This document shows positions 32,744 through 40,909 of a stretch of 64,000 bases of DNA, piece after piece. Source of the DNA: Bryobacteraceae bacterium (GTDB taxonomy: Bacteria; Acidobacteriota; Terriglobia; Bryobacterales; Bryobacteraceae); assembly GCA_025928545.1 (NCBI GenBank), contig JAICJH010000036.1, forward strand, positions 1-64,000, in the 5' to 3' direction. A program made the position numbers and the translations under genes. The notes under the pieces were generated by a model that searched no databases, was not told the DNA's origin, and was given only the letters and a program-made list of their open reading frames with translations. Every line of letters starts with the position of its first letter. The stretch's first letter is position 1.

Positions 32744-33676
32744 TCACGAGCGCAGCCCTACTAGCGAGCGAAACTCCGGGTATTCGCGGATATAGTCGGA
32801 GGAGTCGTAGAAGTCAGATGCAAAAACCAGCAAAATAGCGTCACCGGAGAACTTATACTGCGTCGCCCAGACCATCGGCGGAATGTGTACCGCCTTGCTC
32901 GGCGAGTCCAGAATGAACTCATGCCGCTCGTTTCCATCGTCTGTGACGACGTGACAGCGCCCGGCCACGCAGATCAGGAACTGCTGCAGTTTGCGGTGCG
33001 CGTGTTGACCGCGGACCTTCTCGTTGGCAACGTCGAAGACCAAAAAGTAGCGCTTCACTTCAAAAGGGACGTGCCTCTGCATTTCGCCAAATGACAGACT
33101 GCCGCGCAGATCGTCGACAACTGGCATATGGTGGACCGACACCTCCCCAAAGCGGGCGGATTCACCGGGGCAAAGGTCCGTCGTGAGCGTCGCGGCCGCG
33201 ACTTCCGGTTGCGCATCTACATAACCGACAATGCGGGCTGGATTTCCGAGGAGTTTTGCGTGTGGCGGAACGTTATTCGTCACGACGGCGCCGGCGCCGA
33301 TCATGGCTCGTTCGCCAATCGTGATACCCGGCAGAATCGTCGCGTTTGCGCCGATCGAAGCGCCGCGCTCGATCAACGTCTGGGGATATCTCGCAGGATG
33401 CTGCTTGCTTCGGGGGAACGGATCATTCGTAAATGTCGCGTTCGGTCCGATGAAGACGTCATCGTCGACGCGCAGACCATCCCAAAGTTGCACGCCGCAC
33501 TTGATCGTGACGCGATCGCCGACAGTGACATCGTTTTCGATGAAAGTGTGATCGCAGATATTGCAATCGCGGCCGATCTTTGCCCCCGGTAGGATATGGG
33601 CGTACGCCCAAACGCGCGTGCCTCCGCCAACGCACCCCGTTTCTACAATTGCCGTCTCGTGTTTGAAATACGTCAT
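32744..33676 (-). CDS. WxcM-like fusion: left-handed beta-helix acyltransferase plus FdtA/QdtA-type cupin isomerase
   Basis: The product has 310 aa. Residues 1-155 are hexapeptide repeats (ILPGAKIGRDCNICDH, NATILPGITIGERAMIGAG), as in N-acetyltransferases of amino sugars. Residues 170-310 are a cupin with VFDVANEKVRGQHAHRKLQQ and CVAGRCHVVTDDG, as in dTDP-4-keto-6-deoxyglucose 3,4-ketoisomerases. Such fusions act in dTDP-Fuc3NAc and dTDP-Qui3NAc synthesis. The usual aminotransferase and RmlAB partners are not in the window and must lie elsewhere. ATG 33676 gives the typical start MTYFKHETAIV. The promoter at 33731-33746 overlaps that of the divergent GT-C gene. Confidence 0.88.
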   Translation of the reverse strand: MTYFKHETAIVETGCVGGGTRVWAYAHILPGAKIGRDCNICDHTFIENDVTVGDRVTIKCGVQLWDGLRVDDDVFIGPNATFTNDPFPRSKQHPARYPQTLIERGASIGANATILPGITIGERAMIGAGAVVTNNVPPHAKLLGNPARIVGYVDAQPEVAAATLTTDLCPGESARFGEVSVHHMPVVDDLRGSLSFGEMQRHVPFEVKRYFLVFDVANEKVRGQHAHRKLQQFLICVAGRCHVVTDDGNERHEFILDSPSKAVHIPPMVWATQYKFSGDAILLVFASDFYDSSDYIREYPEFRSLVGLRS

Positions 33677-33718
33677 GGCCGGAATTATCGGCTTCAACTT
33701 GCGCCTGACCGTCCGATA

Positions 33719-33734
33719 TGGCACGAGCCTTGCC
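33719..33734 (+). promoter_or_regulatory. Near-perfect sigma-54-type element for the GT-C gene at 33751
   Basis: The plus strand reads TGGCACGAGCCTTGCC. The +1 near 33745 leaves a 6-nt leader. It overlaps the opposite-strand element at 33731-33746 by four bases. Confidence 0.65.
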
Positions 33735-33746
33735 AAAGACGTGCCA
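33731..33746 (-). promoter_or_regulatory. Sigma-54-type element for the WxcM/GtrB unit
   Basis: The minus strand reads TGGCACGTCTTTGGCA: perfect -24, and -12 TGGCA in place of TTGCA. The +1 near 33720 gives a 44-nt leader before ATG 33676. Confidence 0.55.
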
Positions 33747-33750
33747 GGTA

Positions 33751-35493
33751 ATGACTGAAACCTCGCTGGCACGCAGGTATACCGCCGCTATATTGATTGC
33801 ACTTAGCCTCATTCTGGGGGCATGGTTGCGGCTTTCCGGCCTGGAGAAAAGAAGCATCACTCACCCGGAAATGTACGTCCCGGGAATTCCGCTGCCCGAG
33901 GGCATTTCCGAACCGGCCCCGCGGATGACAATCAGCCGCATTTTAACCGGAACTTTTTCCTCCGACACGCATCCTCCCGGGTATTACCTTTTCATGCTCC
34001 CGTGGACCCGGGCCGTAGGGACGAGCCTGCGAGCCATACGGCTGCCGTCCGCTCTCCTTGGCTTGGCGTGCATTCCGCTGCTCTTCTGGGTTGGCTCGCT
34101 GGCCGGTTGGCGGTTGGCCGGCGCCGTTGCCGCCGCCCTGCTGGCGCTCAACGGCTATCACATTTTCTGGAGCCAGGTGGCCCGTATGTTCGCGCTGGCC
34201 TGTTTTCTGGGGCTCGCTTCCACCGTTACGCTCCTGCTCATTGTGCAGGGTAGCCGCTTCCACCGCCTGCTGACGGTTCTGTATATGGGGTTCATTCTGG
34301 CCGGCACTGCCAGCCACGTTTTCTTCTGGACCTTTTTTGCCGTGCACCTGATCTGGACGTTCGGCAATGCGTGGGGGAAAGGCGTTCTGCCGGACTTTTG
34401 CAGAGCGCAACTCCTGACCCTGATTCTCGGTTCCCCGCTCATTGCATTCGCCGCATACCAGAGCGGAAATACCGTCGCCGATCTGAGCGCCAACGCCCTG
34501 GTTTATCTGTCCGAATTTCTGCCGTTCGCTTTTGCGCTCCCTACCAGGAATTCCGGCTTCTTCACCACCGCCATACCACTGTCGCAAGGCCCTGTTTTCT
34601 GGGTGTTGCGGGGCGCTCTCGCCGTATTTGCCGCCGTGCTGCTTGTGGCTGCTGTATCGCAGTTGTGGAAATCCCCCCGCAAGAGCCAGTTTCTACTGAA
34701 AACTCAGACCTCCGGCACCCTTTGGAAACTCGCCTGGGCCGGCGCTGCGCTCCTTGCAACAGCCGCTATCGGCGGTTTTGTCTATATGAGCGCGCAACTG
34801 CCGGCGGAACAGATCCGGGCGACCATAAAACTGACCAAAGTCCTTTGCATTCTGCCCTTCACGTTGATGCTGCTGGCTTTCCTGCTGGACTCCGCCTGGC
34901 TGCGTTTGAGACAGCCGGGGCGATGGTCACAACTGGTCCAAGGGCCGTCGGCTTTGTTAGTCTTGCTGGGATTAGGCCCATTTGCGCTGCTGGCATTACT
35001 GGCACAGTTTCGCCCGATTCTGAACCAGCGGGGAATGCTATTTGCCTCTCCGTACCTTCTGCTGCTCCTATCGATTGGGCTTCTCCGGCTCCGCACCGTC
35101 TGGGCCTGGGTTCTCGTTCCGGCTCTGGCGGTAATGTGCGTGGCAAGTTGCGTCTCGTATCGCAGCATGACTGTGGATCCTGCGGATTACGGGCACTTTG
35201 GAGCCACGTTACAAACTGAAATCCAACCCACTGACTTGGTATTTGTCCGAAAAGCGTGGTACGAGACTCCGATTCTGTATTACTTACAGCCGCAGAAGTA
35301 CCGGCTGGTAGGCCGGGACTACGCCGGCCTCTGCGCTGCAAACCCCGCGGCGCGGGTATGGGTGGTGCTGCTTTATGACGACGCACCGGCTGGTGATGTC
35401 CAGAGCGCCCTCTCAGGTTATCGGCCGGTCAGGACCGTAATGGCCCCCCACGCAAAGGCGATTCTGTATGAGCGAGGCGGGGCGGCGTCTTGA
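33751..35493 (+). CDS. GT-C (PMT_2-like) membrane glycosyltransferase
   Basis: The product has 580 aa from ATG 33751. The first helix (AAILIALSLILGAWLRLSG) is followed by a loop with EMYVPGIPLPEGISEP, then FSSDTHPPGYYLFMLPW, the D-x-HPP signature of PMT_2 enzymes. There are ten or more helices to about residue 465 and a soluble tail of about 100 aa. It likely uses a polyprenyl-phosphate-sugar outside the membrane. An in-frame ATG at 33718 would place the start upstream of the predicted +1 and is rejected. It is a single-gene unit followed by a 137-bp gap that holds motif copy C. Confidence 0.86.
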   Translation: MTETSLARRYTAAILIALSLILGAWLRLSGLEKRSITHPEMYVPGIPLPEGISEPAPRMTISRILTGTFSSDTHPPGYYLFMLPWTRAVGTSLRAIRLPSALLGLACIPLLFWVGSLAGWRLAGAVAAALLALNGYHIFWSQVARMFALACFLGLASTVTLLLIVQGSRFHRLLTVLYMGFILAGTASHVFFWTFFAVHLIWTFGNAWGKGVLPDFCRAQLLTLILGSPLIAFAAYQSGNTVADLSANALVYLSEFLPFAFALPTRNSGFFTTAIPLSQGPVFWVLRGALAVFAAVLLVAAVSQLWKSPRKSQFLLKTQTSGTLWKLAWAGAALLATAAIGGFVYMSAQLPAEQIRATIKLTKVLCILPFTLMLLAFLLDSAWLRLRQPGRWSQLVQGPSALLVLLGLGPFALLALLAQFRPILNQRGMLFASPYLLLLLSIGLLRLRTVWAWVLVPALAVMCVASCVSYRSMTVDPADYGHFGATLQTEIQPTDLVFVRKAWYETPILYYLQPQKYRLVGRDYAGLCAANPAARVWVVLLYDDAPAGDVQSALSGYRPVRTVMAPHAKAILYERGGAAS

Positions 35494-35511
35494 GTTACCC
35501 GGATTTTAAGC

Positions 35512-35521
35512 AAACCGGTTT
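35512..35521. promoter_or_regulatory. Palindrome AAACCGGTTT
   Basis: Perfect 10-bp palindrome ending 4 bp before the candidate -24 box at 35526. Possible operator; short enough to be chance. Confidence 0.25.
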
Positions 35522-35525
35522 CAAT

Positions 35526-35541
35526 TGGCAGCCCGCGTGCC
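35526..35541 (+). promoter_or_regulatory. Candidate sigma-54-type element for the radical SAM/flippase unit
   Basis: The plus strand reads TGGCAGCCCGCGTGCC. The +1 is near 35552, inside motif copy C, and gives a 79-nt leader before ATG 35631. Confidence 0.42.
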
Positions 35542-35547
35542 AGCCTA

Positions 35548-35557
35548 TAGCCCTATT
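35548..35557. promoter_or_regulatory. Intergenic motif TAGCCCTATT, copy C
   Basis: Third copy of the 10-mer, overlapping the predicted +1 of the 35526 element. It is followed 8 bases later by GAGAAT, which also follows copy A after 7 bases. Confidence 0.4.
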
Positions 35558-35630
35558 ATCTGAACGAGAATGGTCCGGTGAATCGGTCTGTCACACCATG
35601 GCGCCCGAACCATAGAGAACTGAATCGCTT

Positions 35631-36809
35631 ATGAACGTCGTTGAACGCTCCATGCGGCACGCGCGGATTACGTTGCGCAACTATCGCAATTCGCCCAGCC
35701 CGCCGTTCCTCATCCTGTTCATCAACTCGATCTGCAACCAGAAGTGCGAGCACTGTTTCTATTGGAAGAACCTGAACCGCCGCGACGACCTGACGACGGA
35801 AGAGCTCTTCGCCCTTTCCCGTTCGCTTGGGCGAATCGAAAATCTCAACCTGTCGGGGGGCGAACCCTTCCTGCGGCCCGAATTTGGCGAAATCTGCCGC
35901 CAGTTTATCCGCCACAACAAGGTTCGCCAGATTTACGTTCCGACCAACGGCTATTTCACCGATCGGACCGTCAAGCAGATTACCGAAACGCTCAAGGAGA
36001 AGAGCCTCGATCTGTTCGTCGCGGAAATCTCGCTGGACGGTCTGGGTGAATTTCACAATAAATTCCGCGGTTCGCCGGGCGCATTCGATAAGGCCATGGA
36101 GACGTACGAAGCGCTCGCCAAGCTTCAGGAAAGTGATCAGCGCCTGCGCATTCACTCGATCTCGACCGCTACTGAAGTGAACATGGACGAGATCCGCCGG
36201 CTCACCACGTATCTGTTCGATCGCTGTCCCAAGATGGATCATCACAACCTCGCTCTGATCCGCGGCGATCGCAAAAATCCGTCGCTCCACGGGCCCAGTC
36301 TGAACGAGTATCAGCGGCTGTATGACTATGTGCGGCGGCTCTGGACGTCGCGTGAAGAAGGGCGCTACGGTTCTGTCGTCGAACCGATGTTGCAGTGGGC
36401 CAAGTCGCGGACCGCGGCGACACAGAGCCAGGTGGTTCCATGCCGCGCCGGTCGATTGAATGCGGTGGTGTACTCCAACGGCGACGTGAGCGTTTGCGAG
36501 AGTCACGCGCCGCTGGGCAACCTGCGCGAAAAAAGCTTCCCGGAAATCTGGGCATCGCCCGAAGCCGAGACGCTGCGCCGGTCCATTGCAGCCAAGGAAT
36601 GCTACTGCACGAATGAAGTGTTCCTGTGGCCCAGCATTACGTATCAACCGCCGCAGCTCGTACGCGCCATACTCGGCGCGAAGGTGTGGCAAAAGGCGAA
36701 ACCTTTAGGCAGCGATGAGAAACCTGCCGTTAGCCTGGATGACAGCGCCGCGGGCTCGATGGATCAAGACCGGCTGATCAGCATTCAGGCATCGGGTGGC
36801 GAAAAGTAA
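35631..36809 (+). CDS. Radical SAM/SPASM-domain protein
   Basis: The product has 392 aa. The N-terminal radical SAM cluster motif is C35-NQK-C39-EH-C42 in a context [34 protein letters not shown] follows. A C-terminal SPASM-like region has [19 protein letters not shown] and AAKECYCTN, likely to hold one auxiliary Fe-S cluster. SPASM proteins in polysaccharide clusters are mostly uncharacterised; peptide maturases and sugar-modifying enzymes are both known in the family. No small precursor peptide gene was seen nearby. Its stop is followed directly by the ATG of the flippase gene, so the two are co-expressed. Confidence 0.85.
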   Translation: MNVVERSMRHARITLRNYRNSPSPPFLILFINSICNQKCEHCFYWKNLNRRDDLTTEELFALSRSLGRIENLNLSGGEPFLRPEFGEICRQFIRHNKVRQIYVPTNGYFTDRTVKQITETLKEKSLDLFVAEISLDGLGEFHNKFRGSPGAFDKAMETYEALAKLQESDQRLRIHSISTATEVNMDEIRRLTTYLFDRCPKMDHHNLALIRGDRKNPSLHGPSLNEYQRLYDYVRRLWTSREEGRYGSVVEPMLQWAKSRTAATQSQVVPCRAGRLNAVVYSNGDVSVCESHAPLGNLREKSFPEIWASPEAETLRRSIAAKECYCTNEVFLWPSITYQPPQLVRAILGAKVWQKAKPLGSDEKPAVSLDDSAAGSMDQDRLISIQASGGEK

Positions 36810-38306
36810 ATGCAGCCGGCCGTTTCCAGGGCCCCAGCTCCGGACCCGAAGCCTGTCCTTGTGCGGCGTGCGGTCGAACCACACCGCCTGGCAATCAATT
36901 TTCTTTTTCTTTCGGGCGGAGAATGCACGGCCAAACTGCTGACGTTCGCCAGCTTCAGCTACCTCGCACGAACTCTTGGACCGTGGCAGTATGGCCTTCT
37001 CGAGTTCACGCTCGCCGTGATGGTGTTCTTTACCCTGCCCGTCGATTGGGGTTTGGGAATCTACGGCGCCCGGGAAATTGCCCGCCAGCCGAAAAGCGCC
37101 CCACGTTTTTTGCGCGAAATCACCGGACTCCGCCTGCTGCTCTCCCTCTGCTCCATGCTGGCTCTGGGAATTTTCATTCTGGTGATCCACAAGAGCACCG
37201 AACTGAAGCTGCTGCTGGCGCTTTACGGCTTAAGCCTGCTGGGCGGGCCGTTTCTGCTGCAGTGGTTCTTTCAGGCGCACGATCAGATGCAATGGGTAGG
37301 CCTGGCGTCGGTCATCCGCCAGGCTTCCTTTGCCGGGCTGGTATTCCTGTTCTGCCGGGGCAAAGCTTCCATTGTGACGATCGGGATGATCGAGTGCGGT
37401 TCCGTACTCTGTGTCGGCGTGTTCTGCCTGTATGTCGCCCGTTACCGGATGCGGCTCGCGACTTTCTGGCCGGAGCTCCGGATGGGACGACTGTTTCCGC
37501 ATTTCCGGGAGGCCTTCCCGATCGGATTAACGGAGCTCGCGTGGGCCTTCATGTGGTACTTCTGCACCGTCCTGCTCGGGTTCGTGTTCGCGGATGTATC
37601 GCTCGGCTGGTTCGGCGCGTCGCATCGAGCGTTGATGGCGCTGCATACCTTTGTCTGGCTCTATTTCTTTAACCTGCTGCCCTCGATTTCGCGCTGTGTG
37701 GAGCGGCCACTCCCGGAACTCCTCCATCTGATGAAGCGCTCCATCCGGTTCGCCGCCTGGACTGGCCTGCTCGCGGTCGGCATGCTTTCGGCGTTTGCTC
37801 CGCTGTTACTCACCGTGATCTACGGGCCGGCGTTCCGGGCCGCCACCAGCTCATTCACCGTGCTGGCATGGATGCTACCGGTGGCCATGCTGAGCGGCCA
37901 TCACCGATACATTCTGGTCGCGTATAACCGTCAAGGGACGCTGTTCGCTTGTACTGCCGCTTCGGCGGCCGCAGCGGTGGCGTTGGGCTTCTTGCTGGTC
38001 CCCGTCTATGGCGGTGTCGGCGCGGCGTGGGCGCTCCTGATCGCAAATGTCGCGAATTTCATCCTCGTGTATTTCGCCGTGCGCCGGTTGATTGCCGAAG
38101 TGCCGGTGCATCGTGAACTCGCCGGGCCGCTGCTGGCCTGCCTGGTCTCCCTGGTCATCTACCGCGCACTGTCCGGCTGGAATCCGTGGTTTGCGATGTC
38201 CGCCTCGCTGGCTTGGTATGTGGGGTGTCTGGTTCGTATGGCAGGCAGCGAATTTGTCACCTTACTCCAGGCGACGTTTCGCAAAGCAGCCGTACGGAAC
38301 GTGTAG
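36810..38306 (+). CDS. Wzx-like polysaccharide flippase (MOP superfamily)
   Basis: The product has 498 aa and about twelve to fourteen hydrophobic segments spread evenly. The first segment reads INFLFLSGGECTAKLLTFAS, then YLARTLGPWQYGLLEF, the usual opening of oligosaccharide flippases of the Wzx/RfbX group. It would move an undecaprenyl-linked repeat unit to the outer face of the membrane. It is the only flippase in the window, and no clear Wzy polymerase was found. It directly follows the SPASM gene and ends convergent with the second carbamoyltransferase gene. Confidence 0.88.
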   Translation: MQPAVSRAPAPDPKPVLVRRAVEPHRLAINFLFLSGGECTAKLLTFASFSYLARTLGPWQYGLLEFTLAVMVFFTLPVDWGLGIYGAREIARQPKSAPRFLREITGLRLLLSLCSMLALGIFILVIHKSTELKLLLALYGLSLLGGPFLLQWFFQAHDQMQWVGLASVIRQASFAGLVFLFCRGKASIVTIGMIECGSVLCVGVFCLYVARYRMRLATFWPELRMGRLFPHFREAFPIGLTELAWAFMWYFCTVLLGFVFADVSLGWFGASHRALMALHTFVWLYFFNLLPSISRCVERPLPELLHLMKRSIRFAAWTGLLAVGMLSAFAPLLLTVIYGPAFRAATSSFTVLAWMLPVAMLSGHHRYILVAYNRQGTLFACTAASAAAAVALGFLLVPVYGGVGAAWALLIANVANFILVYFAVRRLIAEVPVHRELAGPLLACLVSLVIYRALSGWNPWFAMSASLAWYVGCLVRMAGSEFVTLLQATFRKAAVRNV

Positions 38307-38315
38307 GCGGTTGGA

Positions 38316-38329
38316 CGGGGTTCGCCCCG
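38316..38329. terminator. Hairpin with TTCG loop between convergent genes
   Basis: CGGGG-TTCG-CCCCG is a compact 5-bp stem with a stable tetraloop between the stops at 38306 and 38331. It could serve both directions; there is no U-tract. Confidence 0.45.
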
Positions 38330-38330
38330 C

Positions 38331-40166
38331 TCAATCCAGTTCGAAGCCGCGGCGGTAATCCAGCCGCAATGCTTCATCCTGCTCTTCTTTTTTCAGGACG
38401 CAGTTTCCCACCACCAGCACTTCAATATCTGTCCCCATAAAGCAGCGGAATGCATCCTCCGGCGTGCAGACGATCGGCTCGCCGCGAATGTTGAAGCTCG
38501 TATTCACCACTACGGGGCAGCCCGTACGCGCTTTGAACCGGGAGATCAGGGCGTGGTAGCGCGGGTTCGTTTCCGCATGCACCGTCTGTACGCGCGCCGA
38601 GTAGTCGACATGCGTGACGGCGGGGATTTCGCTGCGGGGCACGTTAAGCTTCTCGATCCCGAAGAGCTTCTGCTCTTCCTCGGTCATCGCATAACGGCGG
38701 CGTTGCTGAACATCGGCCACCAGCAGCATGTACGGGCTGTCGGTGTCCATCTCAAACCACTCCTCGACGTCCTCGCGGAGCACCGAAGGAGCAAACGGCC
38801 GGAACGACTCCCGGTATTTCACCTTCAAGTTCAACAGCGATTGCATGGATGGCGACCGCGGATCACCCAAGATCGACCGGTTGCCGAGCGCTCGCGGCCC
38901 GAATTCCATACGGCCCTGAAACCATCCGACGGCTTTGCCCTCGGTCAATGCTTCCACCGACCGCTCCAACACCTCATCGTCTGTGTAGACCGTGAATTTC
39001 GCGCCGGCCCCGGCGAGCCGGCGTTCGAAATCCGGCTGTTCGAAAGCGGGTCCCAAATACGAACCGTTCATTCGGTCCAGCGATCCGTTAACGACGCGTG
39101 GCTGTCCCCGATGGATGTGATATGCCGCCAGTGCCGCGCCCAATGCGCCTCCCGCATCTCCCGACGCCGGCTGAATCCAGATACCTTGAAAGCGGCCGGC
39201 CCGCAGAAGCTTTCCGTTGGCCACGCAATTCAGCCCGACTCCGCCCGCGATGCAGAGATTCCGTGCTCCCGTTTGCGACGCGAGCGAGCACGTCATCTGC
39301 AAGACGATCTTTTCCAGCACCGCCTGCACCGATGCCGCCAGATCCATATGGCGCTGCGTCAACCGTTCTTCCGGCTGTCGCGCGGGACCGCCAAACAAGT
39401 CCGCGAACTTCTCGTTGGTCATCGTCAGCCCGGTGCAGTAATTGAAATAATCGAGATTCAAGCGGAACGAGCCGTCTCGTTTGACATCGATCAGGTGGTC
39501 GAGAATCGTTTGCGCATAGCGCGGCTCCCCGTACGGCGCCAGCCCCATCACCTTGTACTCACCGGAATTCACCTTGAATCCGGTGTAGTAGGTGAACGCG
39601 GAATACAACAGCCCGAGCGAATGGGGATAACGAATTTCCTTGATGATCTCGAGCCGGTTTCCACTCCCTGTCGCGACAGAAGTGGTGGTCCACTCCCCCA
39701 CGCCATCCATCGTCAGGACGAGTGCATCCTGAAACGGCGAGGGAAAGAATGCGCTCGCGGCGTGGCTCTGATGATGTTCCGTAAAGAGCAGACGGTCTTC
39801 CACCTTCGTACCCGGCCAGATCTTCTTCAACTCGCGGGAAAGGAGGTTTTTCTGGAACAGCTTTTCCCGGCTCCAGAGCGGAAGCGCCATTTGAAAAGAG
39901 CGCAGACCCCGCGGCGCCAGCGCGAGATAGTTTTCCAGAAGGCGCTCGAATTTCAGGAACGGCTTTTCGTAAAAAACGACGTGATCCAGTTCTTCCGGCT
40001 TCACGCCCGCCGAGGAACAGCAGAATTCAGCGGCATGAGCGGGGAAACCGGAATCGTGTTTCTTGCGGGTGAACCGCTCCTCCTGAGCGGCAGCAATGAC
40101 TTCGCCGTCGCGAATCAGCGCTGCTGCGCTGTCATGGTAAAAAGCGGAGATTCCCAGAATCCACAT
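38331..40166 (-). CDS. NodU/CmcH-type O-carbamoyltransferase
   Basis: The product has 611 aa, the usual length. It begins WILGISAFYHDSAAAL with the kinase-like nucleotide site. The N-terminal metal motif is EHHQSHAASAFFPSPF, and the C-terminal TobZ-type domain has GRMEFGPRALGNRSI and TGCPVVVNTSFNIRGEP. It should carbamoylate a sugar hydroxyl from carbamoyl phosphate and ATP in the cytoplasm. It is strongly similar through its length to the first 605 residues of the 7233-9860 product but has no methyltransferase part. It is the third gene of the cassette SxtJ-like, DUF5989, carbamoyltransferase. Confidence 0.93.
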   Translation of the reverse strand: MWILGISAFYHDSAAALIRDGEVIAAAQEERFTRKKHDSGFPAHAAEFCCSSAGVKPEELDHVVFYEKPFLKFERLLENYLALAPRGLRSFQMALPLWSREKLFQKNLLSRELKKIWPGTKVEDRLLFTEHHQSHAASAFFPSPFQDALVLTMDGVGEWTTTSVATGSGNRLEIIKEIRYPHSLGLLYSAFTYYTGFKVNSGEYKVMGLAPYGEPRYAQTILDHLIDVKRDGSFRLNLDYFNYCTGLTMTNEKFADLFGGPARQPEERLTQRHMDLAASVQAVLEKIVLQMTCSLASQTGARNLCIAGGVGLNCVANGKLLRAGRFQGIWIQPASGDAGGALGAALAAYHIHRGQPRVVNGSLDRMNGSYLGPAFEQPDFERRLAGAGAKFTVYTDDEVLERSVEALTEGKAVGWFQGRMEFGPRALGNRSILGDPRSPSMQSLLNLKVKYRESFRPFAPSVLREDVEEWFEMDTDSPYMLLVADVQQRRRYAMTEEEQKLFGIEKLNVPRSEIPAVTHVDYSARVQTVHAETNPRYHALISRFKARTGCPVVVNTSFNIRGEPIVCTPEDAFRCFMGTDIEVLVVGNCVLKKEEQDEALRLDYRRGFELD

Positions 40167-40178
40167 CGGTCCGGCGCC

Positions 40179-40328
40179 TCAGAACAGCGAGTAGATAAAC
40201 GGAGTCAGAGCGCTGCTCTCCGCCATCAACAGCAGACCGCCAAAAAGTACGACAGCAAGCAGGAACGGCACGAGCCAGAACTTCTTGCGGACCCTCAGGA
40301 ATTTCCAGAATTCAACCAAAAAGGACAT
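40179..40328 (-). CDS. DUF5989-family small membrane protein, 49 aa
   Basis: A short gene easily missed. It starts MSFLVEFWKFLRVRKKFWLV, continues as one transmembrane helix, and ends PFIYSLF. It shares the EFW-FLR, basic/Trp and IY-SLF positions with the 63-aa protein at 6616. It sits 10 nt downstream of the SxtJ-like stop and 12 nt upstream of the carbamoyltransferase ATG, so all three are co-translated. Role unknown; conserved linkage to carbamoyltransferases suggests a structural partner in the membrane. Shorter than its paralogue because it lacks the soluble N-terminal 14 residues. Confidence 0.8.
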   Translation of the reverse strand: MSFLVEFWKFLRVRKKFWLVPFLLAVVLFGGLLLMAESSALTPFIYSLF

Positions 40329-40338
40329 AAGAGTTACC

Positions 40339-40764
40339 TCAGAACTGGTTCGCCATGCTGTTGCCTTCGGCAGCGGGTTCGCGGGTGATCCAATAGGACT
40401 CCGCGTCCGGTTCGCGCGTCAGGCCCAGCAGATCCTTTTTTCTCCACCGCAGAATCATTGCCGGCGGCGTGAACACCAGGAAAAAGAGCAATGCCGTGAT
40501 CACCGGATTCATGACTTTGCCGAGCAATTGTCCGATGCGCGTCCAAACGGCATTCGCGGGATGCAGTAGAGAAGGGCGAAGCAGCGTCAGGATCAGGACC
40601 AGCGCACTGACTGCGAGCAATGCGGGCCGGATGGGCCTGCCGTGAACCCGCGGCCACAGACCGAAAAACAGGAACGCGGCGGTAAACACCCAGCCGAAAT
40701 TCCGGTCCGACGCTCCACCTCCGTGGACGCCGCGGCTGAAATCTTCATGATGTCCGACACTCAT
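40339..40764 (-). CDS. SxtJ-like membrane protein, second copy
   Basis: The product has 141 aa from ATG 40764; open frame extends to 41142 but that part overlaps the divergent GT-C gene and its promoter. It has a His/Asp-rich N-terminus, hydrophobic segments near residues 22-35, 43-60 and 80-95, and a soluble tail with DAESYWITREPAAE. The layout equals that of the 6815-7228 product. It is first in its cassette, whereas the other SxtJ-like gene follows its carbamoyltransferase, so the gene order is permuted. The promoter candidate is at 40822-40837. Confidence 0.8.
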   Translation of the reverse strand: MSVGHHEDFSRGVHGGGASDRNFGWVFTAAFLFFGLWPRVHGRPIRPALLAVSALVLILTLLRPSLLHPANAVWTRIGQLLGKVMNPVITALLFFLVFTPPAMILRWRKKDLLGLTREPDAESYWITREPAAEGNSMANQF

Positions 40765-40821
40765 CGTTAATTGCTCTTTTTGGGCCGAAAGCCTTGCCAC
40801 GCAGTGGTTTTGGCTCGGTAG

Positions 40822-40837
40822 AGCACTTCTGTTACCA
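40822..40837 (-). promoter_or_regulatory. Candidate sigma-54-type element for the second carbamoylation cassette
   Basis: The minus strand reads TGGTAACAGAAGTGCT. The +1 is near 40811, with a 47-nt leader before ATG 40764. It resembles the element at 48909-48924. Confidence 0.4.
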
Positions 40838-40881
40838 CATAGTCGACGCGACACAGGAAAGTCGCGGAACGGCCGCGCGCG

Positions 40882-40897
40882 TGGTCCCTTGAATGCT
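40882..40897 (+). promoter_or_regulatory. Candidate sigma-54-type element for the GT-C gene at 40910
   Basis: The plus strand reads TGGTCCCTTGAATGCT. The +1 near 40908 would make the mRNA almost leaderless (2 nt). Confidence 0.35.
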
Positions 40898-40909
40898 AGA
40901 TCCGAACGG

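Noticed and set aside
35556..36692. 378-codon open frame antisense to the SPASM gene
   Set aside because: The sense strand carries the full radical SAM and SPASM motifs; the antisense product has none.
38553..40388. 611-codon open frame antisense to the second carbamoyltransferase
   Set aside because: It mirrors the real gene, has an Arg/His-rich composition and shows no family motif.
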